A stretch of DNA of 64,000 nt. It comes from Sphingobacterium allocomposti. GTDB taxonomy: Bacteria; Bacteroidota; Bacteroidia; Sphingobacteriales; Sphingobacteriaceae. Positions within the stretch are counted from its first letter, which is position 1. Every line of letters begins with the position of its first letter. The stretch lies in assembly GCF_008124885.1 (NCBI RefSeq), contig NZ_VNHX01000017.1:43872-107871 (forward strand), written 5' to 3'. The translations under genes and the position numbers were made by a program. Below are positions 36,888 through 45,675 of this stretch, one piece after another. A model generated the notes under the pieces. The model did not search any database. It had not been told where the DNA came from and saw only the letters and a list, made by a program, of their open reading frames with translations.

Positions 36888-38897
36888 CTACCGGAGATGC
36901 TTGTTTGCATTGCTGCTGATAAACAGTTCGTTCTTCTCCTCCGAGATAATCTCCAAAAACCGTTCGTAGTGCTTTAATACGTCGCTGATTAATTCATTTC
37001 GCGTGAAGTACTGAACGTCATACCCTTCTCGGGCGTCGCCAAAATACGACCGCGGATAATACGTGCGTTTGTCGTCCACCTCGGGTAGATTTTCCTCTTC
37101 GATCACGTACGCAGAAATCACTTTTACCTGGTTCCGGACCCCGTAAATAAAATTGTTAACCACATCGTGATGTATCTCTATTTCCATCCTCGTTGGATTT
37201 GCAAAGCTGTTAATCTTCGCTTCTATGCCGTTTTTCGCAAACTCGTCCCGCAGTTCAGATAAGGCACTGCTAACCGTCGTCTTTATAAACTCGTCGACCG
37301 AAGTGCGTGTTTTAAACGATACAATCTGTCTTAGCCTATCCTTCCAATACTCGCCCGACCACGGAACAGTTGACACGGAAAAATCGCGCTCATAATAACT
37401 TCTATCTATGGTCATTGCCTTTATCAAACTAATGCAAAACAGCAGCATGATCAACGAAAACGGCAAGGCGGTAATTAGTGTCATGGTCTGCAGAGCCTGC
37501 AGTCCTCCGGCATTCAGCAGCATCAACGCCAATATAGCCAATAGCGCTCCCCAAAAGGAGATCTGCCACTTCGGCGATTTGACCGCATTTTTTGTGGCGA
37601 TACTATTCATCACAAAAATTCCGGAATCGGCCGATGTAACAAAAAAGATGATGATGATCGCAATCACCAAAAAACTCGCCACATTCGACAACGGAAGGTA
37701 TTCCAGGAAGCGGAACATCAATGCGTCGGGGTTGTTCACCAACGTGCTCAACGCACCGTCAGCAACATTTACATCAAACCACATGGCACTATTACCAAAA
37801 ACAGACATCCACACAAAATTAAACAGCGTCGGAAGGATAAGCACAGCGGCTACGAACTCGCGGATCGTACGTCCTCTGGAGATCCTGGCAATAAAGAGAC
37901 CAACATAGGGCGACCACGATATCCACCACGCCCAATAAAGGATGGTCCATGTGTAAAACCATGGCAACGTACGCTCCTCATAAACATGCGTGCTAAAGGT
38001 GAGGTCAAAAAAGCTGTTCACATAATTTCCCAGACCTTCCGTAAAGCTCCCGATCAGATACACGGTCGGCCCTAGAAAAAGCACAAAAAGCAGAAAAGCT
38101 ATCACGCCGACAACATTGACATTACTCAGAATGCGTACCCCTTTATCCACACCCGTCGTTGCGGAAAGAATAGCAAGAGAAATCAGTACGCCGACAATCA
38201 ATACCTGATAAAAAAAGCTTGTTTCAGGCACCACATTGAGAATCTGGAGTCCGGCATTTACCTGTACAACGCCGAACCCTAACGTTGTCGTGATTCCAAA
38301 AAACGTACTACAAAGCGCAAACACATCAATTGCATTTCCCCACCGGCCGTTAATCTTATCTTTCAACAACGGGTAAAAGCAGCTCCTGAGCGATAATGGC
38401 AGCCGGTACCGGTAAGCGAAGTAGGCGAGCGCCAGGCCGACGACGCCATAGATGGCCCATGCATGTATTCCCCAATGAAAGAAGGTATACAGTTGCGCGT
38501 TCTTCGCCCTATTGATATAATGGTTGTCGGCAAAAATCTCATTGGAATAGTGTTGCATTGGTTCTGCCACGCTGAAATACATGAGCCCAATCCCCATGCC
38601 CGCAGCAAACAGCATGGATATCCAGGAAAAAAAAGAATATTCTGGTCTGCTGTCGTTAGGCCCGAGCCGTATATTCCCGAATTTACTGAACACAAGATAG
38701 ATCAGAAACAGCACAAAGATAGTGACCGCCCACACGTATACCCAATTCAGGTTGACAAAAATAAACTCTTTGACACGATCCAACCAGCCCGCTGTCGACG
38801 TAGGAAACACAATAGACAATAGGCATACCCCAATGATAAAGAGTAAACTCGGAACGACAATCCCTTTATTGAACGTGGACTTTGAAAAAAAACTCAT
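36888..38897 (-). CDS. BCCT-family choline/betaine/carnitine transporter (BetT-like)
   Basis: The 669-residue protein has 12 expected membrane segments with BCCT hallmarks: AGMGIGLMYFSVAEP near residue 97, the conserved Trp-rich stretch YWAWWISWSPYVGLFIARIS near 320 and TSADSGIF near 425. A cytoplasmic C-terminal extension of about 180 residues resembles the osmosensing tail of BetT-type carriers. It should import choline, betaine or similar solutes with H+ or Na+. The gene begins 30 bp after the MscS gene on the same strand, so the two probably form an osmotic-stress operon. Confidence 0.93.
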   Translation of the reverse strand: MSFFSKSTFNKGIVVPSLLFIIGVCLLSIVFPTSTAGWLDRVKEFIFVNLNWVYVWAVTIFVLFLIYLVFSKFGNIRLGPNDSRPEYSFFSWISMLFAAGMGIGLMYFSVAEPMQHYSNEIFADNHYINRAKNAQLYTFFHWGIHAWAIYGVVGLALAYFAYRYRLPLSLRSCFYPLLKDKINGRWGNAIDVFALCSTFFGITTTLGFGVVQVNAGLQILNVVPETSFFYQVLIVGVLISLAILSATTGVDKGVRILSNVNVVGVIAFLLFVLFLGPTVYLIGSFTEGLGNYVNSFFDLTFSTHVYEERTLPWFYTWTILYWAWWISWSPYVGLFIARISRGRTIREFVAAVLILPTLFNFVWMSVFGNSAMWFDVNVADGALSTLVNNPDALMFRFLEYLPLSNVASFLVIAIIIIFFVTSADSGIFVMNSIATKNAVKSPKWQISFWGALLAILALMLLNAGGLQALQTMTLITALPFSLIMLLFCISLIKAMTIDRSYYERDFSVSTVPWSGEYWKDRLRQIVSFKTRTSVDEFIKTTVSSALSELRDEFAKNGIEAKINSFANPTRMEIEIHHDVVNNFIYGVRNQVKVISAYVIEEENLPEVDDKRTYYPRSYFGDAREGYDVQYFTRNELISDVLKHYERFLEIISEEKNELFISSNANKHLR

Positions 38898-38927
38898 ATG
38901 CTCTATTTTTTTAGTAGAAACAACTTC

Positions 38928-39776
38928 TTACGAATTTGTTCGAATATGAATGTCGCGTTGTGGAAATGGGATTTCTATGCCGGCTGCGTCGAGCGCTTCC
39001 TTACAGCTTATAATTAACTGCTCCTGCATTGTCCAGAAATACTCGTTGGATGTTGTGACCCGGATGGACAAATTAATCGCACTGTCACCCAGCTCGGTAA
39101 CCACCACCTGCGGAGCAGGATCTTTAAAAGCAAACTCGTTTTCAGCTATCACATCCATTAAGATCTCCTTGGCCTTTCTTAGATCGCTATTATAAGCAAC
39201 GCGAATATCAAACCATGTACGGCGCGTGCCCATCTGCGTAAAGTTAGTAATGCTGCTGTTCGACAACTCGCCATTGGGGACCACGACCAGCTGATTTTGA
39301 GGTGTCGTCAGCTTCGTGTTGAAAATATCAATTTCGTTGACCGTCCCCGATATACCGGAGCTTGAGCTAATAAAGTCTCCTACACGAAACGGCTTCAAAA
39401 GCAATATCAAAATCCCCCCGGCAAAATTGGCAAGCGAGCCCTGAAGCGCTAAACCGATGGCCAAACCAGCAGCACCGATAATAGCAACGAAGGCCGACGT
39501 TTGTACGCCGAGCTGCGTGACCACAACAATAAACAACAGGATATTTAACACCCAACCGATAAGATTGGATAAAAAATGCTGAAGAGAAGCGTCCATCTGT
39601 CTCTTTTGGAAGCCCTTATCGACGACTCTTTTAATCATCCGGATAAGCCACGAACCGATTAGATAAATCAGTAGGGCCGAAATTAACGCAGTTAGGATTC
39701 TAGGTGCCCACGCAATCGCTGAAGAAATAAACTTGTCCCAGTGTTGTTGAACTTCATCGAATTCTAAGTTGTCCAT
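38928..39776 (-). CDS. MscS-family small-conductance mechanosensitive channel
   Basis: The 282-residue protein has three membrane helices (about 25-45, 70-95, 100-130); the third is the glycine/alanine pore helix GAAGLAIGLALQGSLANFAGG, followed by LLLKPFRVGDFI, the MscS beta-domain with VVVPNGELSNSSITNF and a short C-terminal domain. It releases solutes at hypo-osmotic shock from the inner membrane. It is the first gene of a pair with the BCCT transporter, combining solute release and uptake. Confidence 0.95.
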   Translation of the reverse strand: MDNLEFDEVQQHWDKFISSAIAWAPRILTALISALLIYLIGSWLIRMIKRVVDKGFQKRQMDASLQHFLSNLIGWVLNILLFIVVVTQLGVQTSAFVAIIGAAGLAIGLALQGSLANFAGGILILLLKPFRVGDFISSSSGISGTVNEIDIFNTKLTTPQNQLVVVPNGELSNSSITNFTQMGTRRTWFDIRVAYNSDLRKAKEILMDVIAENEFAFKDPAPQVVVTELGDSAINLSIRVTTSNEYFWTMQEQLIISCKEALDAAGIEIPFPQRDIHIRTNS

Positions 39777-40093
39777 AAAAATTAGTTTTTGTATTAAAAG
39801 ATTAAAAAATAGAAAAAGCTACCGATCTGTCATTAGCCCCAACAAAAAAGTGCGTTGATTGTTTATGTGCAAAACCAAAAACTCACCTATGCACAATTGA
39901 GAAATGAGCCGATAAGATACGTTTTTTTTAGGCTTTAAAAAAATGGATGCCCATATACGCTGGGAGCGAAGATGTTAGATCATCACTTTGTTGCCGGTTG
40001 CCTCGCGCTTCCTACCGGGTCCAAGGTCACCGCGGGAAGAATGACTATCCTTCGTTTGAAGCGGACGTCACTGCGGATAGTAAAATAAAAGGT

Positions 40094-40230
40094 AGCCCAG
40101 GACTCATTACAATCCGCAGCGAGCCTGCAGACTCTGCGGATTGTATGGGCGTTGTCATCCTGGGCTTCGACGGGCCTGTACTGAGCCTGCCGAAGCTCTC
40201 AGCCTAACGTTGTCGAAGGATAGACAATCG
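40094..40230. repeat. REP-like element with nested inverted repeats
   Basis: An outer inverted pair AGCCCAGGA (40094-40102) / TCCTGGGCT (40158-40166) encloses an inner pair CAATCCGCAG (40110-40119) / CTGCGGATTG (40134-40143), both perfect. The adjoining segment to about 40230, read on the minus strand, contains CCTTCGACAACGTTAGGCTG and CTTCGGCAGGCTCAG, the CTTCGACAGGCTCAG repeat type. A diverged relative lies at 33.46 kb. No gene is present between 39777 and 40248. Confidence 0.75.
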
Positions 40231-40248
40231 AAAGGTGCCGCCGGACTC

Positions 40249-41328
40249 CTAGTACCTGGCTTTTAATGCTATCGGCCGAAGATCCGGATTGGGATTACGA
40301 GACACGAAAATACAACGTCCGCCCTTTTCATACACTAAAGATGCCAGCAAACTGCTGATATCATCTACGATATCAGCCCCCGCTCCTTCATCCACTATCT
40401 CCAGCTGACGGTCGTCTGCTATACGTGCCGACTGCCGGAATCCCTCTTCCATAACCAGCAAATCACCTCGCCCGTCCAGACATGCCTGATATATTTCCTG
40501 TATATCCGTGAGCACCAGGCCCTGTCCTACAGCGTCATCGAGTTCACTGAAATAATCTTCATTTTCTATTTCCAGCTGTTCCTGTACAAAAGCCCATGCC
40601 TGAGCCTCTAGCTGGTGCTCGTCAACATTGTTATAGTCAACCGGAACGTATCCCCAATATAGAGACGGATTGTCAGCAACCTGCAGCAGGCGGCTGTAAT
40701 TGTCTTCCGTACAAATCACTACCGTCTTGACCCCCTCTCCGAAAACGGCGTCCGACAGCGCCTTGTCGGTCCGGTTCAAAAACTCGCGAACGAGGTCATC
40801 GACATGCTTTGAATCACTTCCCCTATCGGAAGAAGTCGTATAAAATGGACTTTCCGAAATCGGGAAATTATCGTCGGTAATTTCCGCTTCTATTTTACTA
40901 TTGGTCGCCCTAAAAAGCCGTACGCCGCTCTGGGAAAGCAACATGATCCGGTAGGCGGTTTGACGTCCTAATTCTTTGATCAGCGGACGCACAGCAAATG
41001 CATCTCCGATGTGCACCCCCTCTTGGTTCGTAGGCCAGGACGAGCGGAACAACTCCTTTACCGAACCGGAAATAAAGACATGGAGGCTTTTCAGATTTTG
41101 GTTGATGTCAACTTCCTCTTCCAGCTGGTCGAGAGCGTCTACTATTCCCGAAACAGCCCTCTTTTCGTAGTCATCTTGCAGCCTTGCTTTTGCCTCAGCT
41201 ACCATGTTCTTGAGTTTAATAGCGTCTGTTAGATTCTCAGGGTGAGTACGGTGCGTATTCAAGGACAACGTTACACATACGTCGTCGGTGGTATTGTTTA
41301 ACGTCTGCAATAGCTGTTTTACATCCAT
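40249..41328 (-). CDS. baeRF3-type protein (bacterial archaeo-eukaryotic release-factor-like)
   Basis: The 359-residue protein resembles the bacterial archaeo-eukaryotic release factor family 3: N-terminal VCVTLSLNTHRTHPENLTDAIKLKN, an LHVFIS strand, AYRIMLLSQSGVRLFRA, then TVVICTEDNYSRLL and a C-terminal eL30-like alpha/beta domain (GRGDLLVMEEGF; EKGGRCIFV). These proteins are predicted to act at ribosomes or on peptidyl-tRNA in stress, but experimental data are thin. It is soluble and cytoplasmic. It reads away from the DUF389 gene across 186 bp. Confidence 0.78.
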   Translation of the reverse strand: MDVKQLLQTLNNTTDDVCVTLSLNTHRTHPENLTDAIKLKNMVAEAKARLQDDYEKRAVSGIVDALDQLEEEVDINQNLKSLHVFISGSVKELFRSSWPTNQEGVHIGDAFAVRPLIKELGRQTAYRIMLLSQSGVRLFRATNSKIEAEITDDNFPISESPFYTTSSDRGSDSKHVDDLVREFLNRTDKALSDAVFGEGVKTVVICTEDNYSRLLQVADNPSLYWGYVPVDYNNVDEHQLEAQAWAFVQEQLEIENEDYFSELDDAVGQGLVLTDIQEIYQACLDGRGDLLVMEEGFRQSARIADDRQLEIVDEGAGADIVDDISSLLASLVYEKGGRCIFVSRNPNPDLRPIALKARY

Positions 41329-41514
41329 AAATAATTTTTTTAAGTAAAAAATAGGGTAATCTCTTTAAAGTAAACAACAAAACAGTCATAACGGTTTCCA
41401 ATAATTCCAATCGTCCGCAAAAAAGTACAGACTATTCTACAAGCGCAGATAAAAAACGATAAAAATGGACGACCCTAAGCTATTCTTATTATATTAGCGT
41501 GCATATATCCTGCT

Positions 41515-42816
41515 ATGAAGAAGTTTTTACATTTTTTTGATTTACACGAGGGAGAGGATAAAAGAGAGACCGTTCTCGAAAATGTGATCTCCAACATCTC
41601 CTTCAGAGGAGCAAATGCGTGGATTTTAGCTTGCGCCATTGTGATCGCTTCTGTCGGACTAAATGTTAATTCCACGGCGGTTATCATCGGTGCTATGTTG
41701 ATATCCCCCCTTATGGGGCCTATTGTCGGCGCGGGCTTCGCATTAGGGACATTTGATTTTCCGCTGCTAAAAAAATCGATGAAGAACCTACTGATCGCGA
41801 CTGTGATCAGCTTGGTGGTATCGTTTCTTTACTTTGTTCTGAGTCCTTTCAAGGAAGCTCAGTCTGAGTTACTGGCACGTACTTCGCCGAATATATACGA
41901 CGTACTGATCGCTATCTTCGGAGGGCTTGTCGGCGTCATTGCCATCACGCGCGTAAATAAAGGAAACCCCATTCCGGGCGTCGCCATTGCCACAGCCTTG
42001 ATGCCACCGCTATGTACAGCCGGATACGGACTGGCCATAGGTAATATCGGTTACTTCGCCGGAGCGCTCTATCTTTATATTATCAACTGCGTGTTCATCT
42101 GTATCGCTACCTTCGGCATCGTAAAATACCTGCGCTATCCAAAAGTGCACTATGTCGACAAACAACGGGAAAAAAGAATTACGCAGAGCATCACCGCCAT
42201 CACGTTGATCCTCGTCGTGCCAAGTCTATACTTTGCCTATAACCTACTTCAGGAAAAAAAATACACCAACACGGTCAGGCAGTTCATTCAACGCGAGCTG
42301 AGCGACAAAGGATATACAGTCGTATACGAGAAACTGCTGGTAAACGAAAAACCTAGGCGGCTGGAGCTTGCCTTTCTGGATAAAAAATTCAGCAACAAGG
42401 AGATCAGCAACCTAAAGGAATCCATGCAGTCTTTCGGGATACATAATACAGAACTCATTATCCGCCAGGATAGTTTGGACCTCAAGTCGACCATTCTCAG
42501 CGAGATTGATAAACGGACCGTGTCGGTGAACGAGAAAGATCTGACCATACGCGCGTTAAACAACAAGTTATCAAGCTTTCAGCTCGCTAATCCTGAACTC
42601 GACCGCGACATCAAGATTATCTTTCCCGAACTCACGTTTTACAGCATAGGACGGCAACAACAGTACGCTGCGGCTGATAGCTTGGCAGATCACATTGCTT
42701 TCGTATATTCTGCGCAGGAACAGCTCGCGCCTGCCCAGCAGCGGAAACTACGCCAGTGGCTTGAAAATCACTTTCCGCAGGACAGCATTACCATTATCAG
42801 AAATACTACGCCATAA
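41515..42816 (+). CDS. DUF389-family membrane protein
   Basis: The 433-residue protein has the DUF389 membrane block (about residues 33-240) with the hallmark NSTAVIIGAMLISPLMGPIVGAG in pieces from residue 51 and PGVAIATALMPPLCTAGYGLA near 160. A soluble C-terminal half of about 190 residues follows. DUF389 proteins are inner-membrane proteins of unknown transport role found in many Bacteroidota and Actinobacteria. The 3' end faces repeat cluster 3 and the GDPD gene. Confidence 0.9.
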   Translation: MKKFLHFFDLHEGEDKRETVLENVISNISFRGANAWILACAIVIASVGLNVNSTAVIIGAMLISPLMGPIVGAGFALGTFDFPLLKKSMKNLLIATVISLVVSFLYFVLSPFKEAQSELLARTSPNIYDVLIAIFGGLVGVIAITRVNKGNPIPGVAIATALMPPLCTAGYGLAIGNIGYFAGALYLYIINCVFICIATFGIVKYLRYPKVHYVDKQREKRITQSITAITLILVVPSLYFAYNLLQEKKYTNTVRQFIQRELSDKGYTVVYEKLLVNEKPRRLELAFLDKKFSNKEISNLKESMQSFGIHNTELIIRQDSLDLKSTILSEIDKRTVSVNEKDLTIRALNNKLSSFQLANPELDRDIKIIFPELTFYSIGRQQQYAAADSLADHIAFVYSAQEQLAPAQQRKLRQWLENHFPQDSITIIRNTTP

Positions 42817-42852
42817 ATCGGAGCTCAAGGCTGCCGCGGAATAATGTAGCGG

Positions 42853-43104
42853 TGAAGCCGTAAAGTTGTTGATTTGTGAAGTCGTAAAGCGAGAGGCTAA
42901 TGGCAGATGGCGGATGGATATAAGCCGTAAAGTCGCGGATTCGTAAAGTCGTAAAGCGGAGAGGCTAATGGCGAATGGCAGATGGCTAATGGCAAATGGC
43001 TATAAGCCGTAAAGTCGTGGATTTGTAAAGTCGTGAGATGAAGTTAGATGAATGAGATTTCTGACTTCTAACTTCTCAATACTCAAATCTCACTTCTAAC
43101 TTCT
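42853..43104. repeat. 7-nt-periodic intergenic repeat cluster 3 (inverted orientation)
   Basis: TAAGCCGTAAAGTCGTGGAT and GAGGCTAATGGCAGATGGC are reverse complements of the blocks in clusters 1 and 2, ending with ACTTCTAACTTCTC heptamers. It fills the gap between the convergent DUF389 and GDPD genes. Confidence 0.85.
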
Positions 43105-43107
43105 TTA

Positions 43108-43893
43108 TCACCCCTCGCCCCGGACGGGCGCCACAAAATACTTCGCAAACCGGCTGTCCAGCTGTACGTATCCCACGCCCAGCTCAATCAGCTTTTTGGC
43201 AAGGGCAGCATAATCCACCCCACTTGATGCTCGATAATTGATTGCCCCGACCACTTGAATATGATGAGCTACCGCCCACTCAAAGTCTTCTGGCGAGGGA
43301 TTCGCAAACAGATAGTAATGCGCCGGTGAATAATCGTCTCTTGTCTGATACGTTTCCAGCTGCTGTCTTGTACAGCTCAGCTTAATTTTGCCACGGAAAT
43401 AGTCCGTTGCTTCCGCTGACGGTATAATTAAAGCTTGATCTGCCATACCATGCAAGTGTAACATATCATAGATGCACTCAAATAAAGATTGATCACTTCC
43501 GCTTATCTTCAGATCGATCATAACCTGGAGCCCCCTGGATCTGCATAGTGCGAGCATCGTTTGTAGCTCCTGGATTTGATGACCGTTCGTAGACGTGTAA
43601 CGGCGCATCTCTTCCCACGTCAGATCCGCCAGTAATTTATCGACGTTAAAAAAACGCTTTAAGTCTTTATCATGATGGACCACAAGAATACCATCCTTCG
43701 TCGAACGCACATCCAGTTCAACCATGTAATAACCTTGTTGTGCCGCCTTTTCAATAGCGGCCAAACTGTGTTCATCGGTGTGTTCATCAACAACACCGCC
43801 CCGATGAGCAATCAGCTTGATGTCGCCAAATTGAGCTTTAGCATAGGGAACTGTTCCCGAGATAAGGAGTAGCCATAAGATATAGTTCTTCAT
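43108..43893 (-). CDS. Exported glycerophosphodiester phosphodiesterase
   Basis: The 261-residue protein has a signal peptide (LWLLLISGTVPYAKAQ) and the GDPD TIM-barrel motifs: HRG with H30 and R31, the ENT-equivalent EHS at 41-43, VELDVRSTKDG with E59 and D61, and VVHHD with the catalytic His at 73-74. It should hydrolyse glycerophosphodiesters such as glycerophosphocholine to glycerol-3-phosphate and an alcohol in the periplasm. I chose the ATG at 43893 because the frame upstream adds 27 residues before the signal peptide. It stands alone, but its substrate class matches the phospholipase C in module C. Confidence 0.92.
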   Translation of the reverse strand: MKNYILWLLLISGTVPYAKAQFGDIKLIAHRGGVVDEHTDEHSLAAIEKAAQQGYYMVELDVRSTKDGILVVHHDKDLKRFFNVDKLLADLTWEEMRRYTSTNGHQIQELQTMLALCRSRGLQVMIDLKISGSDQSLFECIYDMLHLHGMADQALIIPSAEATDYFRGKIKLSCTRQQLETYQTRDDYSPAHYYLFANPSPEDFEWAVAHHIQVVGAINYRASSGVDYAALAKKLIELGVGYVQLDSRFAKYFVAPVRGEG

Positions 43894-44234
43894 TGATAAT
43901 TCTCGCTTTGAATGCGGACACAGCCTACCTTGGTTTCTATCATAATAACCGTGGATACCGGTCAAAGGTAGCACTTCTATATTAATGTATTATTAAATCC
44001 CACTCTGGACAAACAAAGCGTATTAAATAAACTTAAGAAATACATCGTCCGCGGTAAAATCACCCTCGTCCGATTTATCTTTCATTTACAGAGCCCTCAG
44101 CTCTCCTAACAGATTAATATAGACATATCAAATAGATTTCTGTAGAAAAAATAGATACTATTTATGCAATATTTCTGATTTGCACACCAGCTTTTGTCTA
44201 TTTTAGCACACCCTCGGGGATAAAACCGTAATAA
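43894..44234. other. Divergent intergenic region with a possible promoter
   Basis: This 341-bp AT-rich gap separates the GDPD and symporter genes. TTTG, 16 bp and then TATTTTAG (about 44178-44206) resembles a Bacteroidota promoter for the plus strand, with one mismatch and a short spacer. No gene is seen. Confidence 0.35.
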
Positions 44235-45674
44235 GTGCAAGATTTGATCGATAACATTTACAACATAATCTGGAGTGATGCGTTGGTATACCTCTGCCTG
44301 CTGGCGGGCGTCTACTTCACGATCCGCCTCCGGCTCCCCCAACTCACGCAGCTTCGGGAGATGGTCCGTCTTCTTTTTAAGGGCTCTGGTTCAGAAAAGG
44401 GCATATCGTCTTTCCAGGCATTTTCCTTAGCGATATCCGGCAGGGTTGGAACCGGAAATATAGCGGGGGTTGCGACAGCCATCGGGATGGGCGGCCCCGG
44501 AGCGGTTTTCTGGATGTGGGTCATCGCCTTTCTGGGAAGCGCGTCGGCTATTATCGAGGCTTCATTAGGCCAAATGTACAAAGAAGTGAGCGATGGAGAG
44601 TATCGCGGCGGCCCGGCATTTTATATACTTAAAGGACTACAAAACAAGACGTTTGCATGGACCTTTGCGATCGTAACCATCGCGAGCACCGGCTTCCTGT
44701 TGCCCAGTGTCCAAAGCAACAGTATCAGTACCGCTGCAGAAACCGCTTTCGGCCTGTCTCCGGTGTTAACAGGCATATTGCTATCCGGCTTGCTAGCCAT
44801 TATCATTATCGGAGGCGTGAAGCGGATCAGTAAGGTGGCCGAATATGTTGTCCCTTTTATGGCCGGCGCGTATATTATCATGGCGTTGGTTATTATTGGT
44901 CTAAATATTACGGAAGTTCCCACCATCATTGCACTGATCATTAAGTCCGCTTTCAATGCTGAGGCTACCTTTGGTGCCGTTGCTGGAACAGCTATCGCCT
45001 GGGGGGTAAAACGGGGAATATATAGCAACGAAGCCGGACAAGGAACAGCTCCGCACGCAGCCGCAGCAGCCGAAGTATCCCACCCCATAAAACAGGGCCT
45101 GGTACAAGGCTTTTCGGTATACGTTGATACATTATTCGTCTGCACCGCTACCGCCCTCATGATCCTTTTCACAGGGCAGTACAATGTTGAACATCCCGAT
45201 GGCGGTTTTATTGTGGCGCATCTCCCGGGAATAGAAATGGGGCCCGCCTTCACCCAACATGCCGTCTCTCATCACTTCCCAGCTCTTGGCGGCAGCTTCG
45301 TTGCGCTGGCATTGGCTTTTTTCGCCTTTACGACCATCATGGCCTACTACTACATCGCTGAAACGAACGTCAGTTTCATAACAAGAAACGGTGGAAAAAT
45401 ATGGTTGATTTGGATGCTCAGGGTATTAATACTCGGGTCCGTATATATGGGATGTGTCAGCACGGCTAAATCCGCATGGACCTTAGGCGACATCGGCGTG
45501 GGACTGATGGCTTGGTTAAATTTAATTGCTATCATCTTTTTACACCAGAAAGTTGTTCTACTTTACAACGATTACAACAAACAGAAAAAGGCAGGCCTCG
45601 ACCCGACGTTCGACAACGAAGAGCTGAATCTGCCGAATATGAAAACATGGTCTAAAAAATCCAAACTATCTTAA
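44235..45674 (+). CDS. Sodium:alanine (AGCS family) symporter
   Basis: The 479-residue multi-spanning protein carries the AGCS signature: SNEAGQGTAPHAAAAAEVSHP near residue 264 and VGTGNIAGVATAIGMGGPGA near residue 71. It imports alanine or glycine with Na+. The only start upstream of the first membrane helix is GTG at 44235. Its stop is one base before the ATG of nhaA, so the two are translationally coupled: a Na+-consuming importer and a Na+ exporter made together. Confidence 0.94.
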   Translation: MQDLIDNIYNIIWSDALVYLCLLAGVYFTIRLRLPQLTQLREMVRLLFKGSGSEKGISSFQAFSLAISGRVGTGNIAGVATAIGMGGPGAVFWMWVIAFLGSASAIIEASLGQMYKEVSDGEYRGGPAFYILKGLQNKTFAWTFAIVTIASTGFLLPSVQSNSISTAAETAFGLSPVLTGILLSGLLAIIIIGGVKRISKVAEYVVPFMAGAYIIMALVIIGLNITEVPTIIALIIKSAFNAEATFGAVAGTAIAWGVKRGIYSNEAGQGTAPHAAAAAEVSHPIKQGLVQGFSVYVDTLFVCTATALMILFTGQYNVEHPDGGFIVAHLPGIEMGPAFTQHAVSHHFPALGGSFVALALAFFAFTTIMAYYYIAETNVSFITRNGGKIWLIWMLRVLILGSVYMGCVSTAKSAWTLGDIGVGLMAWLNLIAIIFLHQKVVLLYNDYNKQKKAGLDPTFDNEELNLPNMKTWSKKSKLS

Positions 45675-45675
45675 T

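Noticed and set aside
39947..40207. Plus-strand 86-residue ORF
   Set aside because: It runs through the REP-like element with nested inverted repeats and is best explained by that element.
44621..45253. 210-residue minus-strand ORF opposite the AGCS gene
   Set aside because: It is a shadow of the symporter coding strand and lacks any family pattern.
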